From: Labilibaculum manganireducens
GTDB lineage: Bacteria; Bacteroidota; Bacteroidia; Bacteroidales; Marinifilaceae
NCBI RefSeq assembly: GCF_002843385.1
Contig: NZ_MVDE01000013.1
Coordinates: 1 to 64,000 of the forward strand
Length of the DNA: 64,000 nt
Reading direction: 5' to 3'
Below, piece by piece: positions 18,469 to 28,223 of this stretch (within the stretch, counting starts at the first letter, position 1; each line of letters begins with the position of its first letter). The notes beneath the pieces are model-generated. The model was given only the letters and a program-made list of their open reading frames with translations, searched no databases and was not told where the DNA came from. The position numbers and the translations under genes are program-made.

Positions 18469-20046
18469 ATGAGAATCCAAGTAAGGCTTACAACAATCAT
18501 TTTAATACTAATAGCTTTTGCTGATTTTTCTGCAAAAGCACAACAGGTTCCATTACTTGATCAGTATTACATTAATCCGGTTGTATACAACCCGGCAGCT
18601 TCAGGAGCAAATGGATTATTCAATTCATACCTTATCCGCAATCAAAAATTCATGGGTTTTGATGGTGGCCAGGTTACCCATGCTTTCACAGCAGATGCTG
18701 CATTAAATGATGGGAAATATGGTGTTGGATTAAACCTGACGAACGATGATGTAGGTATTTTTAGTAACACACAAGCATTACTTAGCTATTCGTACCGTTT
18801 AAAATTCGCCGACAAGCACAACCTTCGATTCGGCATTTCTGCCGGAATTTCAGATTTCAGAATGGATATGTCAGGAATTATAGCAGACTCAAGCGATCCA
18901 TACTTACTTAACAACAACATCAAAAACACTGAGTTTATGGCCAACTTAGGTGTTTATTACTCTTATAATAATCTATTGCTGGGCATCACAGTACCTCAAC
19001 TACTCAACAACTCAATATCCGAATCGAGTGGCGGTAAACAAAGTTCCTACCAATTAAACCGACAATTGCTGGTAACTGGTGGCTACAGGTTTCCAATCAA
19101 TATGGTTAAAAACCTTAGCATTTCTCCGTTCCTGCTTCTTAGATATGCCGATAGCTCTCCTTTTCAATACGATGTGAATGTTATTGCTGATTTAAAAGAC
19201 AAAGGATGGTTTGCAGTTAATTATCGTGATGATTTCTCACTGGGACTAAATTTAGGTGTTAAGATTCTTAAAAACTTTACGATTGGATATTCTTATGATC
19301 TTGGTATCAAAAAAACCGGACGATACGCATCCAACAATCATGAATTCCTTCTTGGCTTTAGTCTCCCACTATCTTCCGATAAAAAACCAGACAGAATTTT
19401 GGACAACGACAGCAGTATCCTTAAAACCCTGTTGGCCGAGAAATACAAAAAAATAGATTATTTAAGAAAGGCTTTGGAGGAAATGGAAAAAAGAGATAAA
19501 CAGTCTGACCAGGACAGAGATGGCGTGGCCGACGATATTGATCAATGTCCTAATACGCCTTCCTATTACATTGTTGACGAAACCGGTTGTCCGGTAGATT
19601 CTGATGGAGATGGAATCGTTGACAGTGAGGATCTTTGTCCGGAAATAGCAGGAAGTTTCGAAAACAAAGGATGCCCGGAACAGAAAGAAGAAAAAATAGA
19701 TATGGAAGATCATCTTGAAAACATCTATTTCTCGTTTGGAAACTATACCCTTACCGAATATTCCAGAAATAAGTTGGCAACCTTAATAAAAATCCTGAAA
19801 AAGAACCAGAACTACACGCTTAAAATGCACGGACATACAGATGACATAGGTTCCGACAGCTCTAACATAGAGTTGGCTTACAAACGCTTGTTAACTGTAA
19901 AAAATTATTTGGTTCTAAACGGTATTCCCGATAATCAAATAATTGTTGTACCTCACGGAGAAAGCTTACCTGTTGTGGCAAATACAGACAACAAAAGCCG
20001 CGCTAACAACCGAAGAGTTTCCTTTGAAATATACAATTACCAGTAA
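18469..20046 (+). CDS. PorP/SprF family protein fused to an OmpA domain
   Basis: Outer-membrane protein of 525 residues. The signal peptide ends at KAQQ, followed by the family motif DQYYINPVVYNPAASG, and the PorP/SprF barrel runs to about 305. A helical linker and calcium-binding thrombospondin type 3-like repeats follow (DQDRDGVADDIDQCP, DSDGDGIVDSEDLCP, about 347-405). The C-terminal OmpA domain (about 415-525) has HGHTDDIGSD and NRRVSFEIY, so it should bind peptidoglycan. PorP/SprF proteins attach or shuttle type B type IX cargo; the partner CHU_C protein is directly upstream. The fusion would tie the cargo acceptor to the cell wall. Ordinary family members of about 300 residues lack the C-terminal half. 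Confidence 0.92.
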   Translation: MRIQVRLTTIILILIAFADFSAKAQQVPLLDQYYINPVVYNPAASGANGLFNSYLIRNQKFMGFDGGQVTHAFTADAALNDGKYGVGLNLTNDDVGIFSNTQALLSYSYRLKFADKHNLRFGISAGISDFRMDMSGIIADSSDPYLLNNNIKNTEFMANLGVYYSYNNLLLGITVPQLLNNSISESSGGKQSSYQLNRQLLVTGGYRFPINMVKNLSISPFLLLRYADSSPFQYDVNVIADLKDKGWFAVNYRDDFSLGLNLGVKILKNFTIGYSYDLGIKKTGRYASNNHEFLLGFSLPLSSDKKPDRILDNDSSILKTLLAEKYKKIDYLRKALEEMEKRDKQSDQDRDGVADDIDQCPNTPSYYIVDETGCPVDSDGDGIVDSEDLCPEIAGSFENKGCPEQKEEKIDMEDHLENIYFSFGNYTLTEYSRNKLATLIKILKKNQNYTLKMHGHTDDIGSDSSNIELAYKRLLTVKNYLVLNGIPDNQIIVVPHGESLPVVANTDNKSRANNRRVSFEIYNYQ

Positions 20047-20107
20047 GAATATAAATTTGCCTTCGATACAAAAATTAAAAAAACAAGACTATTTAACGGG
20101 TCAACTA

Positions 20108-20145
20108 AAGAAAGTCCTGCCGATTTGTATCAGCAGGACTTTCTT
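20108..20145. terminator. bidirectional terminator
   Basis: A 13-base perfect stem AAGAAAGTCCTGC / GCAGGACTTTCTT between two convergent genes. It probably serves both the PorP-OmpA gene and the small secreted protein gene. Confidence 0.88.
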
Positions 20146-20166
20146 GATTTATTCTATTGCAAATTT

Positions 20167-20613
20167 TTATTTAAACAGAAACACTTTTCTCTCCTGAGAA
20201 CCTGGTCGTCCAATGATATTTTTAAGGTAATCATTTACTTCAGATAAAACACCCGCCTTTTGGATATAGCCTTTCCCCATTGGCATGCATGCACCCCATG
20301 CGCCACTAGGACTGCAATCTTCAAAATCGGTAACCTTAACAATTGTGTGCACTCCTACAGTGATAATGCATGTAGAATAGTTTTTTGCTTCAGCTAAAAC
20401 TTCAGTAACATTTTCCTTTGTTAAATCCGCTACTTTATCAGCTTTACTGGCTGCCAACTCGTTAATGGTAAAGATTGGTTGTTCTAAATCAATATTGCCT
20501 TCATCCAATTGAATAGTTCCTTTTAGAAACTCTTTCAGCACTTCAACTTTGGTATTTTGTGCGCTAAGAGCGAACCCGACAAATACAAAAAGTATTAAAA
20601 TAGATTTTTTCAT
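20167..20613 (-). CDS. hypothetical secreted protein
   Basis: A 148-residue exported protein I do not recognise. The signal peptide ends ALSAQ. The mature part is mixed alpha/beta: an acidic helical half (KVEVLKEFLKGTIQLDEGNID), then a hydrophobic strand CIITVGVHTIVKV and two Cys-containing turns (DCSPSGAWGACMPMGKGY). The Cys residues could form a disulfide in the periplasm. It stands alone, with a -7 element TAGATTTG about 50 bp upstream (20671 to 20664, no clear -33) and the shared terminator downstream. It looks like a real gene from codon use and signal peptide; role unknown. Confidence 0.72.
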   Translation of the reverse strand: MKKSILILFVFVGFALSAQNTKVEVLKEFLKGTIQLDEGNIDLEQPIFTINELAASKADKVADLTKENVTEVLAEAKNYSTCIITVGVHTIVKVTDFEDCSPSGAWGACMPMGKGYIQKAGVLSEVNDYLKNIIGRPGSQERKVFLFK

Positions 20614-20802
20614 GGTCTAATTTTTCAGATTAAAATTGATAGTATTCAATTAAGTTATGATATCAAATCTACGAAATATGTTCACTAATTCCACTATATT
20701 TGATTAATAAAAGTTAAATAGTTATTCACTATGTTCTCCAAATGCAAATAAATTAAACAAGTACATCAAAAATAACCGGCTGAAAAACGAATATTATAAA
20801 AT

Positions 20803-21079
20803 GAAAAAAGCCCGGGCATCACACCAGGCTTTTTCACTAACCACTAATTACTAACCTAAATCTTTAATCTATGAAAAAAACCACTTACTAGTTTTATTCT
20901 CTTTTAAAGGTAAATCATTAAAATGTTAATTGCCTGAAAAAGAAGTTAAAGAAGCTTAAATTAATTGGAGTAATTGGTCTGGTAAGATGAACTGTAGTTA
21001 AAAAAAAGAAACCCGGTGTTCGGCCGGGTATCAATTTATCTAAAATCCTAAATCTAATCTACTAAATCTATGAAAAACC
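20803..21079. repeat. two-copy hairpin plus conserved-tail module
   Basis: In the 585 bp gap 20614-21198 the same arrangement occurs twice, 199 bp apart. A GC-rich hairpin preceded by an A run (20806-20833, AAAAGCCCGG / CCAGGCTTTT; and 21011-21029, ACCCGG / CCGGGT) is followed by a low-complexity stretch with CCTAAATCT and TCTATGAAAAA (ATG at 20871 and 21070). Read on the minus strand each hairpin is a good terminator with a conserved lead-in; read on the plus strand it is a leader-like structure ending in an ATG. The second one lies downstream of the GH130 gene and probably ends it. The function of the duplicated tail is unknown. Confidence 0.5.
21001..21029 (-). terminator. probable terminator of the first GH130 gene
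   Basis: Minus-strand stem ACCCGG / CCGGGT with a seven-base loop and a T-rich tail. It lies about 170 bp past the GH130 stop codon. Confidence 0.6.
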
Positions 21080-21198
21080 TAATCTTTAATCTCTATGAAG
21101 CAAATGTACTTCAAAATGTAGTTAACAGATTGGAACAAGTGTTAAAGAATACTAAAATTGCAATCCTTAAAAAGAATCCACTATCCGCTTTTTAAAAT

Positions 21199-22314
21199 CT
21201 AAAATGGATACGCCGGAATTCCATTCATAGGATTTTGAGGGTAATTAAGGCAAAGTTCAACCAGCACATCTTCATGTGTAACTCCAACATTCATTACGGT
21301 ATCATTTCCCCCGTAATAAATAAATATTGTACCATCATCCTTACGATGAGCACCACAACAAAATACGACATTGGGAACATGAACATACTCTTCGTCTTTC
21401 GTTCTACAGTCTGCTTTAGCAGGAAATAGAATCGGAATATTAGATACCTGAACTTTCTCCGGTTTTTTCAAATCATGAAGAGCGACACCCAAAGTATAAG
21501 GATTACCATCCATAGTGCCTCTCACCCCATGAAAAATATTAATCCACCCATATTTTGTTTTAATGGGAGTTGCTCCCGGTCCTATTTTACTGCCAAATGT
21601 GCTTGGTCCTCCAGCCTGTCTCATAATTGGTTCCTTTGTTAAAATCCAATTATGATTAAAAATATCTTTATTGCAACCAATTTGAATCTCTTTAAAAACG
21701 CCTCCGGTATGATCTTCAGTATGATCATTAGGCCGGAAAAGAGCATAATACCTGCCATTAATTTTCTCAGGAAAAATTACGACATTCCGCATATCCACAT
21801 CCATTAACGGACCATGCCTTACAAACGACTTAAAATCCCGAGTTGTAATCAACGAAACCCGAACCTTATCTTTTTCCAGTGCATGATAAGCGCTGTAAGT
21901 AATAAAATAAGTGTTTCCTATACAGGAAATCCTTGGATCTTCAACTCCTCCGGTTTCATTTTCAATCAAGTTATTCTTATTTGTTTCTTCAGCAAACACA
22001 TCCTTATCATTACAGGGTTTTATACTTGGTTCAGGATCAATCGCCCAATTGCTTATTCCATTGCGGCTACGAGCAGTACCAATCACAGAAATTCCATTTC
22101 GAAGATGCGATCGAAACAACATAATCACCTCATCGTTATAGAATGTAATACCCGCATTGTGAACAGTAATTACCTGGTATATAGGATCTTTCCAAACACA
22201 GTTAACATCGGCACATGTGATAATTGGATTCCCCGGATATCTGGCAACAGGTTTATTTAGATCAACTTCAGTCTCCCAATCAGTAATGTGTAATTTTCTT
22301 TTGCAAATCTCCAT
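21199..22314 (-). CDS. glycoside hydrolase family 130 protein
   Basis: A 371-residue five-bladed propeller enzyme of family GH130, which contains beta-mannoside phosphorylases and a few beta-1,2-mannosidases. The opening RYPGNPIITCADV, the catalytic Asp in GGVEDPRI (Asp126), RNVVIFPEKINGRYYALFRP, and GPGATPIKTKYGWINIFHGV are hallmarks. No signal peptide is present, so it is cytoplasmic, which suits phosphorolysis of imported disaccharides. It is divergent from the hybrid sensor gene and 197 bp from it, placing it in the utilisation locus. Phosphorylase versus hydrolase depends on phosphate-binding basic residues I could not place with certainty. Confidence 0.92.
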   Translation of the reverse strand: MEICKRKLHITDWETEVDLNKPVARYPGNPIITCADVNCVWKDPIYQVITVHNAGITFYNDEVIMLFRSHLRNGISVIGTARSRNGISNWAIDPEPSIKPCNDKDVFAEETNKNNLIENETGGVEDPRISCIGNTYFITYSAYHALEKDKVRVSLITTRDFKSFVRHGPLMDVDMRNVVIFPEKINGRYYALFRPNDHTEDHTGGVFKEIQIGCNKDIFNHNWILTKEPIMRQAGGPSTFGSKIGPGATPIKTKYGWINIFHGVRGTMDGNPYTLGVALHDLKKPEKVQVSNIPILFPAKADCRTKDEEYVHVPNVVFCCGAHRKDDGTIFIYYGGNDTVMNVGVTHEDVLVELCLNYPQNPMNGIPAYPF

Positions 22315-22511
22315 AAGTCTATCTTTTTTAATGGCTCAAGCCATATTAATTGTCCTACAAATAAAATCCTTACAGCTCACCGGCAAGTATACTCTACTTC
22401 CTTATCTGTATACTTTATTCCCTAATTTACTAAAAACGAGTCTAACAGATAAAATTAGAATGACTTCACCTTGTCAGCGTATTCGTATTTTGTTACTTTT
22501 CCTAAAAAAAA

Positions 22512-25500
22512 ATGTTAAGGGTTTTTACTTGGGGATTAATACTGTTTTTATTTCTTACTGGTTTTAAAGCCAGCAACTGGAGACACAATCAAATAGGAAG
22601 TACAGAAGGACTATCCAATAGTGCCGTAACTTCATCTTATTTAGATTCGAAAGGATACATGTGGTTTGGGACATGGGATGGACTAAATCGATTCGATGGA
22701 AGCAATATAAGAGTATTCAAGCCCAATGCCTTTCGCAAAAACACAATCAACAACAACATCATTAGGAATATTCTTGAAGACCGGTTCAATAATTTATGGA
22801 TCGTGACCGAAAATGGCCTCAATACATATGATTACGAACAAAATATTTTTACATCCTACCTAAACAACACTGATTTTATAGAATATCGTGAAGAAAGTTA
22901 CCGTACCAGTTTAGATTCTGACTCGATAATTTGGTGCAGTAAATACAATTACGGCATTTGCAAATTTGACTATGAAAACAGACAATTTTCTGAACCAATT
23001 CAAATCTCAAATCAGGAAGACATTACCAAAAAAACAGTTGGTTTTGCATTTGCATCCAATGAACAGTTGTGGTGTTTATCGGAAGAAGGAAATGCTTATA
23101 AACTGGAGCACAAAGACACATGGAAAATTACAGAAACAATTTATCTAAGCAGTAAATACAAGTTCGATTCTGATAAAAACTGGTTTTACACCTACCATAA
23201 ACAGCTCTTTCTTTTTGTAAGCTTAACCAATGGAGGACTTCTATCCATTAATCTTGAAGACGGAACAATTCAAGAAACCAAACCTCAGCCCACTCCCTTT
23301 TCTGTTACTTCTTTATCGGTAAGCTTAGATGGTGAATTTTTGTGGGGAGGTACCGATGAAGGGGAAATATTTAAATTAAATTTGTGTGAACCCCGCCAAA
23401 TTAAACTTTTAGAGAACTCTGAAAACAAAAAGGTTAAGATCTGGTCGATCACCCAAACCGAACCAGATCTTTTATGGATTGGCACCGATGGAGATGGAGT
23501 ACACGAATACATCATGGAGGGCAATTTCTTCGAATTGATAAAAAAAGGAGACCTTTCGGAAGGCAATTTAAACCACAACATTGTTAGAGCCGCGCATGAA
23601 GATGAAAATGGAAATTTATGGATAGGTACCAGAGGAAACGGATTAAATTTAATCGCTAAAACTAATACGCCCACCAAGGTTTTTGACACCCGAAACGGAC
23701 TTTCGAACAATGCAGTATTATCCTTAGGCAATGATTCTTTTAAAAATATTTGGATTGGTGTTGATGGCGAAGGAATTGACATGTTTGAATCTAAAACCGG
23801 AAATATCTTGCATTTTCCCAATGATTTTGAAAATACATCAGACATTAAACTGGGATCTGTTTATTCCATTTGTTTGGATGCATTTAACGATTTATGGATA
23901 GGTACCAGTGGTTATGGTTTGTTTCGTTTGACAATTGTGCGCAAAAAAGATGGGAAATACCGTCTGGCAGATTACAGCCACTACAAAAGTGATCCTCTCA
24001 ATAAAAAAGGACTAAACAGCAATATAATCTATTCGATAGTAGAGGGTGAACCCAATATAATGTGGATAGGTACCCGTGGTGGCGGTCTTTACCGCTTAAA
24101 TACAATTTCAGAAAAATTTGAGGCTTTCAGAAGCAACTCAAACGATCTTAATTCCTTACTGAATGATGATGTTTTAAGCCTGTGCAAATCGAATAATGAG
24201 AACCTGTGGATAGGCACCAGCGGAGGACTTGACAGATTAAACCTAACCACTTTTCCTTATCAGTTTACTCACTACACAGAGCAAAATGGATTGCCAAACA
24301 ATACAATTCACGCTATTCAGACTGATCAAAACCACAATATCTGGGTAAGTACAAATAATGGATTGGCAAAACTAAATTACAGGAACGGACAAATACGGAA
24401 CTATTTTTATTCTGACGGACTGCAGAGTAATGAATTTACTGATGGTGCATCGTGTTTTGGAAAACAGACCGGCAAATTATATTTTGGAGGTGTTAACGGT
24501 CTTACTTATTTTGATCCGAATAAGGTTGCAGACATAGAATATTTCCCAAGGCTTGCCATCACTAATTTTTCGGTATTTAACGAACCTGAGAAAGAAAAGA
24601 ACCCTGTTCCTTTCTACATTGATATGTCTGATTCGTTAAAACTAAACTACGACCAAAATTTTTTCCGATTCGAATTCACCACCCTAAACTTCCATAACAA
24701 GCAAAAGTGCATGTATGCTTTTAAGCTGGAGAATTTTAACACTGATTATACATTAATTAAAAAAGAAGGTGAAGCCACTTACACCAATGTTCCGCCCGGA
24801 GATTATATTTTCAAAGTAAAATGTACGAATGAAGACGGTATTTGGAATCCGGACACACGTGAAATCAAACTCACAATTTATCCCCCTTTCTGGAAAACAA
24901 CCTGGGCATATATTTCATATGTCTTCATTGCATTTATGGCCATTTTTCTATTCATCTTTTTACTTCTTCGCAGAACAAAAATGAGAAACAAGTTGGAAAT
25001 TGAGAGGTTGGAAATTCAAAAAACCAAAGAAATAAACCATTATAAATTTCAATTTTTCACCAATATTGCTCATGAGTTTAGAACTCCCCTTACCTTAATT
25101 ATGGCGCCCGCAGCTCAACTCATGGATCTGCACCCCAACGACAAAGAAATTTCTCCATACGTAAAATCCATTTACAACAATTCAACCCGTTTATTGCATC
25201 TTATTCGCGAATTGATCGATTTTAGAAAAGTTGAGACTGGTCATTTTGAATTACGGGTTCAAAATTACAACCTTACTGATTTCACAAGAACAATAACAGA
25301 GGCATTTACTCAATATGCTCAGGAAAAGGACATTGAATTAAAACTGATCGACAACTCGCAAGATATCATTGGCTGGTTCGATAATAATATCATGGAAAAG
25401 ATATTGCTGAATCTGATATCTAACGCATTAAAATATACGCCGCAAAAAGGAAGTGTTAGTATTGAATTACTACGCCAACAAAAAAATGCAGTCATAAAAA

Positions 25501-26651
25501 TAACTGATAACGGAATTGGAATCCCAACAAAATATCAGGATAAAATATTTGACCGTTTCTTTCAAAACGCAAACTCTTTGCCTAAAGAAAAAAGATTTTC
25601 GGAAAGTGCCGGGGTTGGTTTGTCATTAACCAAGAGTCTGATTGAACTTCACAAAGGAAGTATTCAATTGGAGAGTAAGCCCAATATCGGCAGTTGTTTT
25701 ACAATCTCAATCCCTATATCTAAAAATCAATACTCAGACAGTGAAAAACAAAATGAAATTGTAATTGATGAGAGTAGAATAAAAGACAGAGCAATTGAAG
25801 AAATAATGGGATTAGAACCTGTCTCTTTTGTAAACAAAGACACAGAAACTTCTGATGGAGAGAACCCTAAATACAATATTCTGGTTGTAGATGATAATGA
25901 ACAGCTTCGAAATTTAATCGACGACATTTTACATCAGGACTATAATGTTTTACTTGCAAAAAATGGTCTTGAAGCACTCGATAAAATAAATTCAAATGAT
26001 GTTTCGGTCATTGTAAGTGACATTATTATGCCGGAAATGGATGGACTGGAATTGTGCAATGCCATAAAAGAAAACATTAACACCTGTCATATTCCGGTTA
26101 TTTTATTGACTGCAAAGGGAGAATTAGAACATCGGATTCAAGGAATTGAATCGGGTGCAGACAGTTACATTCCAAAACCATTTGATCCCCGTCATCTTAA
26201 AGTGCGAATTCGAAAATTAATCGAAATGCGAAATCAAATTCGGGATGCTTTTCAATCGGTTCAAACGGTTTTGGTAAAAGATGTATCGGGACTTTACAAA
26301 CGAGATGTGAAATTTGTGGACAATTTGCAGAAATTTGTCGATGACAATCTGGATAAAACCGAATTAAACGCCGACCTATTGGCAGATCAACTGGCAATGA
26401 GTAAAACCCAATTGTACCGTAAAATAAAAGCGGTTACCGGATTTACGCCTCATGGATTCATTCGTAATTTTCGATTGAAGAAAGCGGCATCTCTTCTACT
26501 GGAATCTTCTTACACGGTCTCTGAGATTATTTATGAAACAGGATTTAATAACCGAACCTATTTTTACCGTTGTTTTAAAGAGCTTTATGGTGAATCGCCT
26601 ACTGATTACAAGAAAAATATCATCGGGAAAGCCAAACAGGAAAACTCTTGA
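22512..26651 (+). CDS. hybrid two-component system sensor/regulator (HTCS)
   Basis: A 1379-residue one-protein signalling system controlling a polysaccharide utilisation locus. After the signal peptide come two periplasmic beta-propellers made of repeated W-(I/F)GT-x-G motifs (about 25-690), then a Y_Y_Y domain (to about 790) and one membrane helix (about 797-820). The cytoplasmic part has the kinase with phospho-acceptor His854 (FFTNIAHEFRTPLTLI), an ATPase domain (NLISNALKYTP, DNGIGIP), a receiver with Asp1170 (IVSDIIMPEMDG), and a C-terminal AraC-type DNA-binding domain (about 1270-1379). All key residues are present. It should bind a degradation oligosaccharide in the periplasm and activate the adjacent SusC/D operon; the ligand is inferred to be a mannoside from the neighbours. 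Confidence 0.96.
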   Translation: MLRVFTWGLILFLFLTGFKASNWRHNQIGSTEGLSNSAVTSSYLDSKGYMWFGTWDGLNRFDGSNIRVFKPNAFRKNTINNNIIRNILEDRFNNLWIVTENGLNTYDYEQNIFTSYLNNTDFIEYREESYRTSLDSDSIIWCSKYNYGICKFDYENRQFSEPIQISNQEDITKKTVGFAFASNEQLWCLSEEGNAYKLEHKDTWKITETIYLSSKYKFDSDKNWFYTYHKQLFLFVSLTNGGLLSINLEDGTIQETKPQPTPFSVTSLSVSLDGEFLWGGTDEGEIFKLNLCEPRQIKLLENSENKKVKIWSITQTEPDLLWIGTDGDGVHEYIMEGNFFELIKKGDLSEGNLNHNIVRAAHEDENGNLWIGTRGNGLNLIAKTNTPTKVFDTRNGLSNNAVLSLGNDSFKNIWIGVDGEGIDMFESKTGNILHFPNDFENTSDIKLGSVYSICLDAFNDLWIGTSGYGLFRLTIVRKKDGKYRLADYSHYKSDPLNKKGLNSNIIYSIVEGEPNIMWIGTRGGGLYRLNTISEKFEAFRSNSNDLNSLLNDDVLSLCKSNNENLWIGTSGGLDRLNLTTFPYQFTHYTEQNGLPNNTIHAIQTDQNHNIWVSTNNGLAKLNYRNGQIRNYFYSDGLQSNEFTDGASCFGKQTGKLYFGGVNGLTYFDPNKVADIEYFPRLAITNFSVFNEPEKEKNPVPFYIDMSDSLKLNYDQNFFRFEFTTLNFHNKQKCMYAFKLENFNTDYTLIKKEGEATYTNVPPGDYIFKVKCTNEDGIWNPDTREIKLTIYPPFWKTTWAYISYVFIAFMAIFLFIFLLLRRTKMRNKLEIERLEIQKTKEINHYKFQFFTNIAHEFRTPLTLIMAPAAQLMDLHPNDKEISPYVKSIYNNSTRLLHLIRELIDFRKVETGHFELRVQNYNLTDFTRTITEAFTQYAQEKDIELKLIDNSQDIIGWFDNNIMEKILLNLISNALKYTPQKGSVSIELLRQQKNAVIKITDNGIGIPTKYQDKIFDRFFQNANSLPKEKRFSESAGVGLSLTKSLIELHKGSIQLESKPNIGSCFTISIPISKNQYSDSEKQNEIVIDESRIKDRAIEEIMGLEPVSFVNKDTETSDGENPKYNILVVDDNEQLRNLIDDILHQDYNVLLAKNGLEALDKINSNDVSVIVSDIIMPEMDGLELCNAIKENINTCHIPVILLTAKGELEHRIQGIESGADSYIPKPFDPRHLKVRIRKLIEMRNQIRDAFQSVQTVLVKDVSGLYKRDVKFVDNLQKFVDDNLDKTELNADLLADQLAMSKTQLYRKIKAVTGFTPHGFIRNFRLKKAASLLLESSYTVSEIIYETGFNNRTYFYRCFKELYGESPTDYKKNIIGKAKQENS

Positions 26652-26732
26652 AGACCATTGGTTATGGTACCAAAAAGATGTCCCCAATATCACATTTGAT
26701 ATTGAGAACATTTCATTAAAAGAATATATATG

Positions 26733-28205
26733 CTAATATCCCGAGTTTTGTGTAATTGATCCGCCAGACTTATCAATATCTTTTTGAGGAATTGGATAGA
26801 GAGCATTGTGATCCCGGTAATTTCTTCCAAGTGCTGCTAATACCGCTTTGGCTATTCCCCATCTTTTCAAGTCATTAAATCTTTGTGATTCAAAACCTAA
26901 CTCAACTCTTCTTTCAGACATTAACCAAGCTTTTATTTCTTCCGGATTTGTTGAATTTCCTCTGTTTGCAAGTGTTCCTGCAGGCACCACAGAACCATCA
27001 GCTGTTGGACTGGTTCTGGCTCTGGTTCTTATCTGGTTAATGATTGCAACAGCTCCAGAATAGTCTCCTGTTTCGTTAAGAGCTTCTGCTTTCCAAAGTA
27101 ATACATCAGCATAGCGTATGTATACTTTATTTCCATAATCAATTAGCTCAGTTGTTGATCCCACTATTTTTGATGCACGCTTGTTGGGAACATCAATGGT
27201 ATACAGCAATCTGGGATCGTTGGCTTCAAAAGCATTGATAAAATCATCAGTAGGAGAAAAGAATCCCCACCCAATTACATCGCCAAGTCCATTCGTATTA
27301 TTGGGAGTTTCACCTGAACGATGATCGTACGCAAAAATAACCTCATCTTCCGTAAATTCCTTACTTGCATCGAAGCTATCAAAATAATTTCCATTCAAAC
27401 TGTAAAAGCCAAGTGCGTCCAATTCTGTAATTAAACTAAGTACTGCAGCCCAATCATTACTGTACAAAGCTACTTTAGCCTGTAATGCAATAATAGCTCC
27501 TTTTGAAGCTCGCCATGGTTCTGCAGCATCAGGATATTTGGCATTCGGAGCGATCGCTTTCGCTGCTGTTAAATCTAAATTTATCTGTGTTCTGACTTCA
27601 TCTGCAGATGCTCTGACCGAAACAGCAAAAGCTTCTTCAAATGAATCCGGAGACTTAAGCACCAATGGCACACCGCCAAAATTATTTACCAAATCAAAAT
27701 AGTAGAAAGCTCTTAAAAAATAAGCTTCTGCCAGCAATTGATTTTTGCGGGCATCATCAATTCCTGTTTTCTGAACTATCTCAGCATCAGTTAAAAAGTT
27801 AATGGCCAGGTTTACTCTGCTAATTCCTTCATAATCGTACACCCATATTCCATTAAACGCCTGATTTTCGGGTGTAAAGGTAAAGCTTGCCAGTTCATCC
27901 ATCCAAGCTTGGTCACCATCTGGATTCCATTTCTTATTCATATCATTGGCTGCAATATCCTGCAAAACAATATCATTTCTAAATACGGTTCCCAAATCCC
28001 ATCTCCAATCAGGAATAATCCCATTTAAAGTGTTTTTAAGAGGTAAGTATGATGAGCTCACCGAAGACTCAATTGTAGTAATTGTAGGATCTGAATCGAC
28101 CTGATCTTTGGTTAAAAGGCCAATTGGGTAATTGTTTAATTCATCTGTACAACTCGTAAGACCTGCAAAGAAGAAAATAATGATTATACTATATATGTAT
28201 TTCAT
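26733..28205 (-). CDS. SusD/RagB family glycan-binding lipoprotein
   Basis: Surface lipoprotein (LTSC, Cys19) that binds glycan and caps the SusC channel. The 490-residue length and tetratricopeptide-like architecture fit: the family segment LLAEAYFLRAFYYFDLVNNFGGVPLV, then WRASKGAIIALQAKVALYSNDW, IRYADVLLWKAEALNETGD, and the C-terminal ERRVELGFESQRFNDLKRWG and YPIPQKDI motifs. It follows SusC by 18 bp, co-transcribed as the last gene of the minus-strand locus. It converges with the hybrid sensor gene, with 81 bp between them and a small hairpin (26686-26703) but no clear T run. Confidence 0.95.
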   Translation of the reverse strand: MKYIYSIIIIFFFAGLTSCTDELNNYPIGLLTKDQVDSDPTITTIESSVSSSYLPLKNTLNGIIPDWRWDLGTVFRNDIVLQDIAANDMNKKWNPDGDQAWMDELASFTFTPENQAFNGIWVYDYEGISRVNLAINFLTDAEIVQKTGIDDARKNQLLAEAYFLRAFYYFDLVNNFGGVPLVLKSPDSFEEAFAVSVRASADEVRTQINLDLTAAKAIAPNAKYPDAAEPWRASKGAIIALQAKVALYSNDWAAVLSLITELDALGFYSLNGNYFDSFDASKEFTEDEVIFAYDHRSGETPNNTNGLGDVIGWGFFSPTDDFINAFEANDPRLLYTIDVPNKRASKIVGSTTELIDYGNKVYIRYADVLLWKAEALNETGDYSGAVAIINQIRTRARTSPTADGSVVPAGTLANRGNSTNPEEIKAWLMSERRVELGFESQRFNDLKRWGIAKAVLAALGRNYRDHNALYPIPQKDIDKSGGSITQNSGY

Positions 28206-28223
28206 AATTTATACTTTTTACGA

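Noticed and set aside
26686-26703. Terminator between the hybrid sensor and SusD
   Set aside because: AATATCA/TGATATT forms a hairpin but has no T run on either strand.
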